Assembly (NCBI RefSeq): GCF_006715565.1
Contig: NZ_VFNL01000001.1
Coordinates: 310,001-374,000, forward strand
Direction: 5' to 3'
Source of the DNA: Microbacterium sp. SLBN-154
Lineage (GTDB): Bacteria > Actinomycetota > Actinomycetes > Actinomycetales > Microbacteriaceae
Length of the DNA stretch: 64,000 nt
This document shows, piece by piece, positions 38,393 to 47,618 of the stretch. Below the pieces are notes generated by a model. It was not told the DNA's origin. It saw only the letters and a program-made list of their open reading frames with translations, and ran no database searches. Within the stretch, counting starts at the first letter, position 1. Each line of letters begins with the position of its first letter. The position numbers were made by a program, and so were the translations under genes.

Positions 38393-39529
38393 ATGCGATG
38401 GCAGGGGCAGCAGTTGGGCGTGGCGGATGCCGCGGCGCTGCCAGGTCTCGAATACCTCAACGGTCTGGTGCGGTCGGTGACCACGCCCGAATTCGCGGGG
38501 ATCACCTTCCACGAGGTCATGGCGAAGTCGGCGCTCAACCGCGTTCCGGGGTCGTCGGCGATGCCCTTCGACTGGACGATCAACCCCTACCGCGGCTGCT
38601 CCCACGCGTGCTCCTACTGCTTCGCGCGGGGAACCCACGAGTACCTCGAGCTCGACGCGGGGAAGGACTTCGACTCGCAGATCGTCGTCAAGATCAACGC
38701 CGTGGAGGTGCTGCGGCGGGAGCTGGCGAGGTCAACCTGGCTGCGCGACCCGGTGCAGCTCGGCACGAACACCGACCCGTACCAGCGGGCCGAGGGCCGC
38801 TATCGGTTGATGCCGGGGATCATCGACGCTCTCAGTGCGTCGGGGACGCCGTTCTCGATCCTGACGAAGGGCACGCTGCTCCGACGTGATCTGCCGTTAC
38901 TGGCCGACGCCGCGGCATCCGTCCCGATCACCATCGCGATGTCGATCGCCGTCTTCGACGACGCCCTGCAGGCTGCTCTCGAGCCGGGGACGCCGAGCGC
39001 TGCAGCGCGGCTCGACACCGTTCGGGCGGCGGTGGACGCCGGATTCGCGGTGACGGTGTTCCTCATGCCGATCCTGCCCCACCTGACCGACTCGGTGGCG
39101 GCGATCGACGACGCTCTGCGTCGGATCCGCGACGCCGGAGCATCGCGGGTCGTCTACGGCGCCCTGCACCTCCGCCCGGGAGCGAAGGAGTGGTTCCTGC
39201 AGTGGCTGGCGCGCGAGCGCCCGGAGCTGGTGTCGTCGTACCGGGGGCTGTACCCGGGGGTCTCGGCGACCGCGCCGAAGGCCTACCGCACGTGGCTCGC
39301 GCGCCGGGTGCGCCCGCTGCTGCGGGCCTATCGTCTGGAGGGCGGCGCGGAGGACGACGCGCACCCGCGCGCCACACGGTACGCGGGGCTGGCGGGCGGC
39401 CCGGGCGCGGGGGGCGCCCCGCTCTCGCATGAGGCCGCCGACCGCGCGCGGCTGGCCGCCACGGTGATGACGACCTCGCGCGGCCGACGTGCCGCCTCCG
39501 CGCCGCCGGCGCAGCCGTCCCTCTTCTGA
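38393..39529 (+). CDS. Rv2578c-family radical SAM protein
   Basis: This 378-residue radical SAM enzyme has the 4Fe-4S motif CSHACSYC at residues 69-76 (C69, C73, C76), preceded by the family phrase DWTINPYRG. TDPYQRAEGRYRLMPGIIDA and FSILTKGTLLRRDLPLL follow, as in the Rv2578c/SplB-like group. No substrate is known for this family. The ATG at 38393 has GGAAG 5-9 nt upstream. A perfect TTGACA lies at 38358-38363, although no good -10 follows at 17 nt. It is divergent from the M15B gene. Confidence 0.92.
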   Translation: MRWQGQQLGVADAAALPGLEYLNGLVRSVTTPEFAGITFHEVMAKSALNRVPGSSAMPFDWTINPYRGCSHACSYCFARGTHEYLELDAGKDFDSQIVVKINAVEVLRRELARSTWLRDPVQLGTNTDPYQRAEGRYRLMPGIIDALSASGTPFSILTKGTLLRRDLPLLADAAASVPITIAMSIAVFDDALQAALEPGTPSAAARLDTVRAAVDAGFAVTVFLMPILPHLTDSVAAIDDALRRIRDAGASRVVYGALHLRPGAKEWFLQWLARERPELVSSYRGLYPGVSATAPKAYRTWLARRVRPLLRAYRLEGGAEDDAHPRATRYAGLAGGPGAGGAPLSHEAADRARLAATVMTTSRGRRAASAPPAQPSLF

Positions 39530-39601
39530 GCGCTCGAGCTGTACGCAGCGCCGCGCGTCAGGTCACCGGGATGCCGCGAATGCGACGTCGGGCCGCCGCA
39601 G

Positions 39602-39627
39602 GCGACCAGTCGCGCCACCCTGGTCGC
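39602..39627. other. Short stem-loop after the radical SAM gene
   Basis: GCGACCAG (39602-39609) and CTGGTCGC (39620-39627) pair perfectly around a 10-nt loop, 30 bp before the stronger terminator hairpin. Confidence 0.55.
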
Positions 39628-39657
39628 ACCGCCGCTCGCGCCGAACCACCCGAAAGG

Positions 39658-39692
39658 CGACGAGCCACCCCGGAATGCAGGGTGGCTCGTCG
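39658..39692. terminator. Bidirectional terminator between radical SAM and DEAD-box genes
   Basis: CGACGAGCCACCC (39658-39670) and GGGTGGCTCGTCG (39680-39692) form a 13-bp perfect stem with a 9-nt loop. It lies between two convergent genes (stops at 39529 and 39753) and can serve both. Confidence 0.8.
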
Positions 39693-39752
39693 TGAAGGGG
39701 GTCGGTTCGACGCTCCGCGGGGCCGGACGAGGTTTCGCCGGCGCAGCGGCCG

Positions 39753-41855
39753 TCAGGAGGTGAGGTCGGCGACCGTCGGACGACCGGCGAGGGCCTCGAC
39801 GACCTCGTCACCGGGACGCGCGTCTTCGAAGGGCGCCTCGATCTCAGCGCGACTGAGCAGCTCCGTCATGCGACGACGACGCTGACGCGTGACCAGGGTC
39901 ACGACGGTGCCGGCACGGCCCGCGCGGCCCGTGCGGCCCGAGCGGTGCAGGTACGTCTTGTACTCGTCGGGCGCGTCGGCCTGGACCACGAGATCGATGT
40001 CGTCGACGTGGATGCCGCGCGCGGCGACATCGGTGGCGACGAGCACCCGGACCCGGCCCGAGGTCAGTCGCTCGAGGTTGCGCGTGCGCTTGCCCTGGTT
40101 CAGGTCGCCGTGCAGCGCCAGTGCCGGAATCCCCGCGTCGTCGAGCTGCTCGGCGAGCATCTCGGCGTAGGCGCGGGTGCGGGCGAAGACGAGAGTCTTG
40201 CCGTCGCGGTCGGCGAGGGCGGTGACGATCTCGGCCTTGTCGCGGTGGTCGATCACGAGCACGCGGTGCTCGATGGTGCTGGAGTCTTGGTCTTCGCCGG
40301 CGACCTCGTAGACAGCCGGCTCGACGAGGAACTCCTCGACGAGGGCGGCGACCTCACGGTCGAGGGTGGCGGAGAAGAGGAGCTTCTGCGACCCTTCGGC
40401 GGTCCGGCGGAGGATCCGCTGCACCGGCTCGAGGAAGCCCAGCTCGCACATGTGGTCGGCCTCGTCGAGGACGGCGATCTTCACCTGCGAGAGGTCGAGC
40501 TTGCCCTGCTCCACGAGGTCCTCGATACGTCCAGGGGTGCCGACGATGATGTCGACGCCCTTGCGCAGGGCTCCCACCTGTCGAGCCTGGGGCACGCCGC
40601 CGTAGATCTGGGTGGTGAAGAGGCCGACGCTGCGCGCCAGGGCCTGCACCGTGCGGTCGATCTGAAGGGCGAGCTCGCGGGTCGGCGCGAGGATCAGCGC
40701 CTGGGGAGCGCGGCCCTGCTGGCGACGCTGTCCGGCCTGCGCGCGCAGGATCGCCTCGACGAGCGGGGCGCCGAAGGCGATGGTCTTACCCGAACCGGTG
40801 CGACCGCGCGCGAGCACGTCGCGTCCCTCGATGATCGGGGGGATGGTCGCCGCCTGGATCGGGAACGGCGTCGACGCGCCGAGCTCTTCCAGACGGGTCA
40901 CGAGGTTCTCGCCGAGACCGAGGTCGCCGAAGCCGACGTTCTCGACCTCGTGCGCCTCGACGGCTTCGGCCTGCAGGCGCTCGTGGACGACATCGAGCTG
41001 GGCCTCGGCGTGCGCCGAGCGCACGGGGCGGTCGTCGGTCCGACGCGCGGGGCCGTCGTCGAAGCGACGCGCGGGGCGGTCGTCGAAGCGACGCGCGGGG
41101 CGGTCCTCCGTGCGACGCGCGGGACGGTCGTCGAAGCGACGCGCGGGACGGTCCTCGTCGTAGCGGCGGGCCGGGCGGTCGTCGAATCCGCGCGCCGGAC
41201 GGTCGTCGAAGCGGCGCTGGGGGCGGTCGTCGGTGCGGCGCTGGGGGCGGTCGTCATAGCGACGCGCCGGACGGTCGTCGCCGGAGCGCGCCGGGCGGTC
41301 GTCGAAACGGCGCTGCGGACGGTCGTCGACGCGACGGGAAGGACGGTCGTCGTCTCGGCGGGGAGCCCGATCCTCGAAGCGACGCTGCGGACGGTCATCC
41401 TCGAACCGGCGCTGCGGACGGTCGCCACCCTCGTAGCGACGGGCCGGACGGTCGTCGGTGCGACGGGCCGGACGGTCGCCACCTTCGTAGCGGCGGGCGG
41501 GACGGTCGTCACCCTGGCGGGCATACGAGCCGCGGTCGCCGCGCGCCTGCGAACGGATCGCGCGGGCCTCGTCGCGGCCGGCCTTCTCCTGCGCGCTCCA
41601 GCGGCGCTTCGGCTCGCTCGCTTCGCGGGCCACCCACTCGCGTGAGGCGCCGGGTCGGCTGTCAGTCGCACCGTCGTTCGCGCGGTAGCCGCGGTGTCCG
41701 GGGCTGCGGCTTCCGGCCTTCGCGCCGGAGCCGCCGGAGCCCGCACCGTCGGCGGGGCGCCGCTTGCGGTCCTGGTAGCTCGAGCCCGCGGCGTAGCGCG
41801 GGTCGTAATTGCGTGCCGGGCGTCCGCCGGCAGGCTTCTTGTTCTTCGGGCTCAT
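39753..41855 (-). CDS. DEAD-box ATP-dependent RNA helicase with repetitive N-terminal tail
   Basis: This 700-residue protein is an RNA-unwinding ATPase. The N-terminal 290 residues are disordered and basic/acidic; residues 116-280 contain about 20 copies of a DDRPARRF/Y/T-like octapeptide. The helicase core follows: the Q-motif region FPIQAATIPPI, RGRTGSGKT, VLDEADHM, LLFSATLD and HRSGRTGRAGR. The basic tail is at the N-terminus, unlike most bacterial DEAD-box proteins where it is C-terminal. The ATG at 41855 follows AAGGACC. A long untranslated region upstream suggests post-transcriptional control, as known for cold-shock helicases; that is inference. Confidence 0.93.
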   Translation of the reverse strand: MSPKNKKPAGGRPARNYDPRYAAGSSYQDRKRRPADGAGSGGSGAKAGSRSPGHRGYRANDGATDSRPGASREWVAREASEPKRRWSAQEKAGRDEARAIRSQARGDRGSYARQGDDRPARRYEGGDRPARRTDDRPARRYEGGDRPQRRFEDDRPQRRFEDRAPRRDDDRPSRRVDDRPQRRFDDRPARSGDDRPARRYDDRPQRRTDDRPQRRFDDRPARGFDDRPARRYDEDRPARRFDDRPARRTEDRPARRFDDRPARRFDDGPARRTDDRPVRSAHAEAQLDVVHERLQAEAVEAHEVENVGFGDLGLGENLVTRLEELGASTPFPIQAATIPPIIEGRDVLARGRTGSGKTIAFGAPLVEAILRAQAGQRRQQGRAPQALILAPTRELALQIDRTVQALARSVGLFTTQIYGGVPQARQVGALRKGVDIIVGTPGRIEDLVEQGKLDLSQVKIAVLDEADHMCELGFLEPVQRILRRTAEGSQKLLFSATLDREVAALVEEFLVEPAVYEVAGEDQDSSTIEHRVLVIDHRDKAEIVTALADRDGKTLVFARTRAYAEMLAEQLDDAGIPALALHGDLNQGKRTRNLERLTSGRVRVLVATDVAARGIHVDDIDLVVQADAPDEYKTYLHRSGRTGRAGRAGTVVTLVTRQRRRRMTELLSRAEIEAPFEDARPGDEVVEALAGRPTVADLTS

Positions 41856-42244
41856 GATGAGGTCCTTCGTGCTGGCACGAGAACAGCGCTCGAGAACACG
41901 CTCGAGCAACCCGGGCAATCGCCGGCCGGGGGCCATTCCTGTGGTGTGAAGCGCCGGCTCGCAATGGCAGAGGGCGCGGGAATCGGCCGTGAGAACTCAC
42001 AGAAGCCGTCACAACTTGGCGGTGTCCTCAGCCCGACGCTCCCCAGCCTACCGTCCCAGCCTGTGAGAGCCCCGATCGGCGGCGTGTCCGCTTGTCATGT
42101 GCACGCGCTACCATTCACACCAACGGGCTGGAACCGCTTGGCCCGGGGGATCCTCCTTTCCTTACTCGCGTCGACCTCCCGGAGGAGCGGTTGGGCACAA
42201 CCGACCATCGGTACGCCGTCGTCGCCCGACCGATCGTGAGCAGC
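41856..42244. other. 389-bp divergent gap: helicase leader and DUF998 upstream region
   Basis: No gene is supported here. On the helicase side there are two GCTCGAG direct repeats (near 41889 and 41901) and a perfect 12-bp palindrome-like GTGAGAACTCAC (41989-42000). On the DUF998 side an open frame continues upstream to a TTG at 42092 without a ribosome-binding site, and I do not accept it. A CCTCCCGGAGG self-complementary stretch lies near 42175. Confidence 0.5.
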
Positions 42245-43216
42245 ATGACCACCGCGACCCTTCCGGCCACGGCTCCCTTCTCCTCTGCGCTCGCGGCCGC
42301 GCTCCCGGCATCCCCCGTCGCCCTCCCGCGCGTCCACCGCCTCGGCACCATCGCGATCTCGTCCCTTCCGGTCGGCGTGCTCCTGGCGATCCTCACGACC
42401 ACCGACCCCGACTGGTGGCACCTCCACTTCTCCCAGCTCGGAACGTTCAGCACGATGTCCAGCAAGCTGTTCAACTCCACCGTGCTCTTCTCCGGCTTCT
42501 TCCTCGCCGCGTACGGCGTGCTCCTGGCCGTCGCCCTCCCGCAGGGGGTGGGTCGCCGCACCCGTCGGATCTTCCGCGGATCCGTCGTGTCGGCAGGGTT
42601 GCACCTCACCGTCGTCGGGATGATCCCGATCCCCGTCAGCGTCGTCCTTCACGACCTGGCCGCGTCAGGCCTCGGGCTGTCGTTCCTCACGATGGTCGCG
42701 TCGAGCCTCGGCATCCGCGGACGCCACCACGCCTTCCGCCGGTTCACCCTCTTCTGCGTCGCGACCCTCGCGATCGGCATGGTGATCCTCACCGCCGGGT
42801 TCATCACGCTCGCCCTGTTCGAGATTGTGGCGTTCTCGCTGATGCTCGTGTGGCTCGGTGTGCTTCCGCGCGCGCTCGCCTATCGCGCGCCCGTCGGCGC
42901 CCACGGCGACGCCTTGACGAAGACCACCCCGATGACGGATGCCGCGACCGCACCTCGCGCCGAGATCACCGCGATCGGTTCGACGTGCGTCCCGACGCCG
43001 TCGACGGCCCGCCGTGTCGGCCGACCGTCGACGGTCACCGCGCGTCGCTCGCCTCGTCGTCGGATTCCCCGTCGTGCGGCACGCCTTCGGGCGATGCGCC
43101 TTCCGGCTATGCACCTTCTGACGTCGGCTCCACCTCGGCGTCCTCAGCAGCCGGCTCGCCTCGGTCCGGTTCAGGTCCGTCAGCACCGGAATCGCCGTCG
43201 GCTGACCCACCCGTAG
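42245..43216 (+). CDS. DUF998-like integral membrane protein
   Basis: This protein has 323 residues with about six hydrophobic segments between residues 28 and 220 (LGTIAISSLPVGVLLAIL, SSKLFNSTVLFSGFFLAAYG, LGLSFLTMVASSLGI and others). The HFSQLGTFSTMSSKLFN segment is typical of DUF998. The last about 90 residues are Arg/Pro-rich, lack any fold signal and run 110 bp into the 3' end of the convergent RND gene, so this tail may simply be read-through into the other gene's antisense. GTG 42236 is an alternative start. No function is known. Confidence 0.75.
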   Translation: MTTATLPATAPFSSALAAALPASPVALPRVHRLGTIAISSLPVGVLLAILTTTDPDWWHLHFSQLGTFSTMSSKLFNSTVLFSGFFLAAYGVLLAVALPQGVGRRTRRIFRGSVVSAGLHLTVVGMIPIPVSVVLHDLAASGLGLSFLTMVASSLGIRGRHHAFRRFTLFCVATLAIGMVILTAGFITLALFEIVAFSLMLVWLGVLPRALAYRAPVGAHGDALTKTTPMTDAATAPRAEITAIGSTCVPTPSTARRVGRPSTVTARRSPRRRIPRRAARLRAMRLPAMHLLTSAPPRRPQQPARLGPVQVRQHRNRRRLTHP

Positions 43217-46200
43217 GCGTCGACTCCTCGAGCGGCTCTTCCGGGGGCATCGGCGTCTCGATGTCGGGGTCCTGCTCGATCATCGGCAGATCGTCGGGCA
43301 CCGTGGTCTCTTCCCGCACGACGTCGCCCTCGGTGGCATCCTCCTCATCGGTCGACGGTGTCTCGACATCGGGAGCTTCCTCGATGAGAGGCACGGCCAC
43401 GGCGATCGCGCCGGTCGCGACGCCCGCCTGCTGACGCAGCTGGCGGCGGGTGAGGCCCGTCGAACCGACGGCGAGTGCACCCTCGGCCGGAGCGAGTGCA
43501 CCCTCGGCCGGAGCGAGTGCACCCTCGCCGTCGCGGAGGCGACGACGGGCTTCGCGGCGCTCCTTCGCTCCCTCGATGAGGTTGTAGAGCGTCGGAAGGA
43601 CGAGGAGCGTCAGCACCGTCGACGAGATCAGTCCGCCGATCACCACCACCGCGAGCGGCTGCGAGATGAACCCGCCGCTGCCGGTGATGCCGAGAGCCAT
43701 CGGGGTGAGGGCGAAGATGGTCGCAAGGGCGGTCATGAGGATCGGACGGAGCCTGCGCGACCCGCCCGCGATCGTGGCGTCGTGCGACGACAGCCCCTTC
43801 TCGCGGTACTGGTTCACCAGGTCGATGAGCACGATGGCGTTCGTCACCACGATGCCGATGAGCATCAGCACGCCGATGAGGGACGGCACACCCAGCGGGA
43901 TGCCGGTCACGACGAGCAGCAGGATGGCGCCGGTCGCGGCGAACGGCACGGAGATCAGCAGCTCCAGCGGCTGACGCAGCGACTTGAAGGTCGCGACCAT
44001 GACGATGTACACGATGAGGATCGCGGCGAGGAGCGCCAGGCCCAGCTGGGTGAAGGCGTCCTGCTGCTCGGAGACGACGCCGCCGATCTCGGCGTCGGCC
44101 CCGGTGGGCAGATCGACCTCGGCGAGCGCCTCGGCCACGGTCGCCGAGGCGACGTTGAGGTCATCGGTCGAAGGGGTCACGGTGACCGTCGCGGTGCGCT
44201 GTCCCCCCTCGGTCGTGATCGACGCGGGGCCCGCCGACTCCTCGACGGTGGCGATCTGCTCGAGCGGGATCGGCCCGGTGGCGGCGGGCACCTGCAGCTG
44301 CCGGAGCTCGTCGATGGTGAGCGGGGTGTCTGAGGCGGTCAGGTAGACCGTGAGCGACGTCCCGTCGATCTCGACGGTGCCCACCGACTGCGGCTGCATG
44401 GCGGCCGACACGATGCCCCCGACGGCGACCTCCGAGAGGCCGAGGGCCGCAGCAGCGTCGCGGTCGACCGTGACGGCGATGAAGGGCAGCGACGAGGAGA
44501 GGTTGTTCGAGACCTGACCGATCCCCTCCTGGCCGTCGAGCCCCGCGACCACGGCGTCGGTCGCCTCCTGCAGGGTCGGCGAATCGGGCGCGGTGACATC
44601 AATCTCGATGTCGGTCGAGCCGAAACCGCCCTGCGCGGCCGAGACGGTGATCTCGCCGGCATCGTCGAGCTCCGACACCCGCTCCTGCACCTCTTCGCGC
44701 AGGGCGACCTGGTCGACGTCGTCAGCGGTGGTGATCGAGTAGGTGATGCCGGTGCCACCGCCGGCGAAAGCGTCCTGCAGCGGTGATCCGCTCGAGCCGA
44801 TCGAGACCTGCACGGTCTGGATGCCGTCGATGTCGGTGAGGATCGCCTCGACCTCCTCGGCCGCGGCGCTCTCGGCCTCGAGGCTCGGGGCGGGCCCGAT
44901 GCTCTGGGTCATCGTGAAGGTGTTCTGCCCCGAATCGCCGAGGAAGTTCGTCTTCATGAACGGGATGGCCGCAACCGTGCCGCCGAGCACCAGCACGGCG
45001 ACGAGAAGGGTCGCCCACGAGTGACGGAGCGTCCAGCGCAGGACCGGCAGGTAGGCCTTCTGCAGTCGGCTCGGGGGTGCCGCCGGGTCTTCGGGGTCGA
45101 TCGCGCGGCCGTCCTCGTCGAGGATCGGCTTACCCGGCCGCAGGAACCAGTACGCCAGCACCGGCACGATGGTGAGGGCCACGAACAGCGAAGCCAGCAG
45201 CGCGATGGTGGTCGTCAGGGCGAACGGGCGGAAGAGCTCGCCGGTGACATCGCCGACGAAGGCGATGGGCAGGAACACCGCCACGGTCGTGATCGTCGAC
45301 GCGGTGATCGCCGTCGAGACCTCGCGGACGCCGAGGAGGATCGCGGCCTTCTTGTCGGCGTCGCCGACGTAGTGCCGCTTGATGTTCTCGATCACGACGA
45401 TCGAGTCGTCGACGACACGGCCGATCGCGATCGTGAGCGCGCCGAGGGTCAGGATGTTCAGCGAATAGCCGAACCCCTGCAGGCCGATGAAGGTGAGGAG
45501 GACGCTCGTGGGGATCGAGATCGCCGTGACGATCGTCGCGCGGACCGACAGCAGGAAGACCAGGATGACGAGGACGGCGAAGACGAGGCCGAGGGTGCCC
45601 TCCACGGCGAGGGTCTCGATCGATTTCTGGATGTAGGGCGCCTGATCGAAGACGACGGTGAACTCCGCGCCGCCGATGGCGTCTTCGAGGTCGGGGAGGG
45701 CGGCGAGCACGCCCTGCGACACCTCCACGGTGTTGGCTGCCGGCAGCTTCGTGACGGCGATCGTGAGCGCCGGCTCACCGTCCACCCGCGAGATGCTCGT
45801 CACCGGGTCCTCGGCCTGCTCCACGGTGGCGACGTCGCCGATCGTGACCGTCTCCGCGCCGAACTGCGCGGCGTCGGTCGGCACGAGCGGGAGTGCGGCG
45901 ATGTCGTCGACGGAGCCGAGCTTCACACCGGTCTGCACCGTGAGGGTCTCGTCGTTCTCGGTGATCTCACCGCCCGGGAAGAGCACGCCGTTCTGGTCGA
46001 GCGCGTCGCGGATCGCCTGCTGGCTGAAGCCCGCGGCGGCGAGCGCGGCCTGGTCGGGTGTGATGCTGATGCGCTGGCCGGTGCCGCCGACGATCTGGGC
46101 GGTGTTGACGCCCTCGACGTCTTCGAGGTCGGGAACCACACTCGCCTCGAGCTGCGACTGGATGGTCTCCTCGTCGTCGTACCCGGTGACGGCGAGCTGG

Positions 46201-46616
46201 ATGACGGGGAAGTCGTCGATGCTGGCGCTGAGCACGTTCGGGTCGAGGCCGTCGGGGAGCTGGCTCTCGATGCGGTTGATCGCCTGGTTGATCTTCTGTT
46301 CGGCGGTGGCGAGGTCGGTGCCGTAGGTGAAGGACGCCTGCACCACCGAGGCATTGGTGGTGCTCGTCGCGGTGGTGGACTCCAAGCCCGGCACCGCCTG
46401 GATCGCCGTCTCGATCGGGGTCGACACATCGGTGTTGACCACCTCGGGCGACGCGCCGGGGTACGTCGAGACGATGATCAGCGTCGGGAACTCGATCGAG
46501 GGGATGAGCTCCTGCTTGAGGCTGTTCAACGCGATGCCACCGAACAGCGCCGCCACGATGGTGATGAGGGCGATGAGCGCGCGGTTCTTCAGGCTCAGGA
46601 CGGCGAGGTTCGACAT
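43107..46616 (-). CDS. RND-superfamily efflux permease (AcrB/HAE1-like)
   Basis: This 1169-residue inner-membrane proton-driven exporter has a transmembrane helix at 10-30, a large periplasmic-type loop, helices from about 335 to 480 with GRVVDDSIVVIENI (proton-relay Asp pair), and a second repeat ending in the LIGVLMLIGIVVTNAIVLIDLV region. No membrane-fusion or outer-membrane partner is adjacent, as is usual for single-component actinobacterial RND pumps. The C-terminal about 130 residues are an acidic disordered tail. That tail starts with a threefold 21-bp DNA repeat (EGALAPA). A palindrome over its promoter (46699-46716) suggests repressor control. Confidence 0.93.
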   Translation of the reverse strand: MSNLAVLSLKNRALIALITIVAALFGGIALNSLKQELIPSIEFPTLIIVSTYPGASPEVVNTDVSTPIETAIQAVPGLESTTATSTTNASVVQASFTYGTDLATAEQKINQAINRIESQLPDGLDPNVLSASIDDFPVIQLAVTGYDDEETIQSQLEASVVPDLEDVEGVNTAQIVGGTGQRISITPDQAALAAAGFSQQAIRDALDQNGVLFPGGEITENDETLTVQTGVKLGSVDDIAALPLVPTDAAQFGAETVTIGDVATVEQAEDPVTSISRVDGEPALTIAVTKLPAANTVEVSQGVLAALPDLEDAIGGAEFTVVFDQAPYIQKSIETLAVEGTLGLVFAVLVILVFLLSVRATIVTAISIPTSVLLTFIGLQGFGYSLNILTLGALTIAIGRVVDDSIVVIENIKRHYVGDADKKAAILLGVREVSTAITASTITTVAVFLPIAFVGDVTGELFRPFALTTTIALLASLFVALTIVPVLAYWFLRPGKPILDEDGRAIDPEDPAAPPSRLQKAYLPVLRWTLRHSWATLLVAVLVLGGTVAAIPFMKTNFLGDSGQNTFTMTQSIGPAPSLEAESAAAEEVEAILTDIDGIQTVQVSIGSSGSPLQDAFAGGGTGITYSITTADDVDQVALREEVQERVSELDDAGEITVSAAQGGFGSTDIEIDVTAPDSPTLQEATDAVVAGLDGQEGIGQVSNNLSSSLPFIAVTVDRDAAAALGLSEVAVGGIVSAAMQPQSVGTVEIDGTSLTVYLTASDTPLTIDELRQLQVPAATGPIPLEQIATVEESAGPASITTEGGQRTATVTVTPSTDDLNVASATVAEALAEVDLPTGADAEIGGVVSEQQDAFTQLGLALLAAILIVYIVMVATFKSLRQPLELLISVPFAATGAILLLVVTGIPLGVPSLIGVLMLIGIVVTNAIVLIDLVNQYREKGLSSHDATIAGGSRRLRPILMTALATIFALTPMALGITGSGGFISQPLAVVVIGGLISSTVLTLLVLPTLYNLIEGAKERREARRRLRDGEGALAPAEGALAPAEGALAVGSTGLTRRQLRQQAGVATGAIAVAVPLIEEAPDVETPSTDEEDATEGDVVREETTVPDDLPMIEQDPDIETPMPPEEPLEESTPTGGSADGDSGADGPEPDRGEPAAEDAEVEPTSEGA
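43471..43533. repeat. 21-bp tandem repeat (three units) in the RND 3' coding region
   Basis: Units start at 43471, 43492 and 43513; the plus-strand unit is GCGAGTGCACCCTCGGCCGGA, split here as GCGAGTGCACC and CTCGGCCGGA. The first two are identical and the third diverges after 15 bp. It encodes EGALAPA repeats, a likely length-variable linker. Confidence 0.8.
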
Positions 46617-46698
46617 GAGCTGCTTTCTGCAGGGACACCGGATGCCGCGACCCGGCGCTCCATGCTGTGCTGCTGCTGTGGCGGAGCCGCCGGCGCGT

Positions 46699-46716
46699 CG
46701 ATACGGGAGTGTATCG
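46699..46716. promoter_or_regulatory. Operator-like palindrome at the RND promoter
   Basis: CGATAC (46699-46704) and GTATCG (46711-46716) form a perfect 6-bp inverted repeat with a 6-nt spacer, 83 bp upstream of the RND start. On the minus strand it contains TACACT, a good -10. A TetR- or MarR-type repressor bound here would block transcription. No such gene is next to it. Confidence 0.55.
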
Positions 46717-46747
46717 GCCGCCTCAGTATCTCATCCGCGTGGTGACG

Positions 46748-47134
46748 TCAGGCTGTGAGGACCGCGCCGAGGAGAAGACCCAGGCCCGCCGCGGCGACAC
46801 CGGCGAGCAGCGTGCCGACCACGTTGCCGAGGGCGAGCCGCCACCGGCCCCGCTCCGCGAACAGCACCGTCTCGACGGACACGGTGCTGAAGGTCGTGTA
46901 CGCCCCGAGGAAGCCGACCCCGACCACCGTGACCAGGGTGTCGCCGAGCGCCAGCGCAGATCCCGTGAGGAGGCCGAGGAGGAAGGATCCGGTGACGTTG
47001 ACCAGGAGGATGCCGAGCGGGAATGCCCGCAGCCACGCGCGCTGCACGAGGGTGTCGATGACATAGCGGGCGCCTGCTCCGAGGGCACCGGCGACGAGGA
47101 GCATCAGGAAGGCGAGCGGATCGACGGCGCTCAC
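46748..47134 (-). CDS. crcB: CrcB/FEX-type fluoride ion channel subunit
   Basis: This 128-residue small four-helix membrane protein exports fluoride passively. The signature is present as GAGARYVID near the start, FPLGILLVNVTGSFLLG (the Asn of helix 2), and GFLGAYTTFSTVSVET (the GxxGGxTTFSTF motif, here LGAYTTFST). The GTG at 47134 gives the usual short N-terminus. It is 19 bp downstream of a second crcB-like gene, so the pair probably forms a heterodimeric channel. The conserved aromatic pocket looks intact. No fluoride riboswitch is apparent. Confidence 0.88.
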   Translation of the reverse strand: MSAVDPLAFLMLLVAGALGAGARYVIDTLVQRAWLRAFPLGILLVNVTGSFLLGLLTGSALALGDTLVTVVGVGFLGAYTTFSTVSVETVLFAERGRWRLALGNVVGTLLAGVAAAGLGLLLGAVLTA

Positions 47135-47153
47135 GGCGTGCCCCGCGACGGGT

Positions 47154-47618
47154 TCACTCGGCCTCCCGCGGGGCATCGGAACCCGGCCGTGCGCCGGTGA
47201 GCCGACGACCGATGGCGAGTCCGCCGAGTGCGGCGAGGAGGCCGAGCAGCAGCGAGGCCAGCGCGAGCAGAAGCGCCGCCGCCGCGGCATCCACGGTCGG
47301 AGGCACGGTCAGCTGCACCGTCTGGACGGCGAACGTGCTGTACGTGGTGAATCCGCCCAGCACACCGGTGCCGGCGAAGGCCCGCAGCCGCGGCCGGCGA
47401 TCACCGAGGATCGCGACGACGATGCCGAGCATCAAGGATCCGACGACGTTCTCGACAAGGGTGATCGCGACGACCTCGGTGCGACCGCCGCCGGCGGCAG
47501 GCAGGAGCAGCAGCGCCCGCAGTCCCGCACCGACCGCCCCGCCGGCCATGACGGCGAGGAGCACATCGGGGCGGATGCGCGGTCGGACGGGCACTCGGCC
47601 ACAGTACTCGCCGCCCAC
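47154..47618 (-). CDS. crcB: CrcB/FEX-type fluoride ion channel subunit (second copy)
   Basis: This protein has 154 residues from the GTG at 47618, or 146 from the GTG at 47594; the shorter form is closer to the family and either is possible. GAGLRALLLLP, TLVENVVGSLMLGIV and TGVLGGFTTYSTFAVQT carry the CrcB motifs, with GGFTTYSTF matching the consensus well. It is first in a two-gene unit with the crcB at 46748. Dual crcB genes are common in Gram-positive bacteria. Confidence 0.87.
   Translation of the reverse strand: MGGEYCGRVPVRPRIRPDVLLAVMAGGAVGAGLRALLLLPAAGGGRTEVVAITLVENVVGSLMLGIVVAILGDRRPRLRAFAGTGVLGGFTTYSTFAVQTVQLTVPPTVDAAAAALLLALASLLLGLLAALGGLAIGRRLTGARPGSDAPREAE

Noticed and set aside
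39945..41645. Long plus-strand open frame opposite the DEAD-box helicase
   Set aside because: It is a repetitive antisense translation of the helicase and its DDRPARR repeat; the minus strand carries all helicase motifs.
42092..42244. Upstream extension of the DUF998 protein from a TTG at 42092
   Set aside because: There is no ribosome-binding site and no hydrophobic or family-like content in the extra 51 residues.
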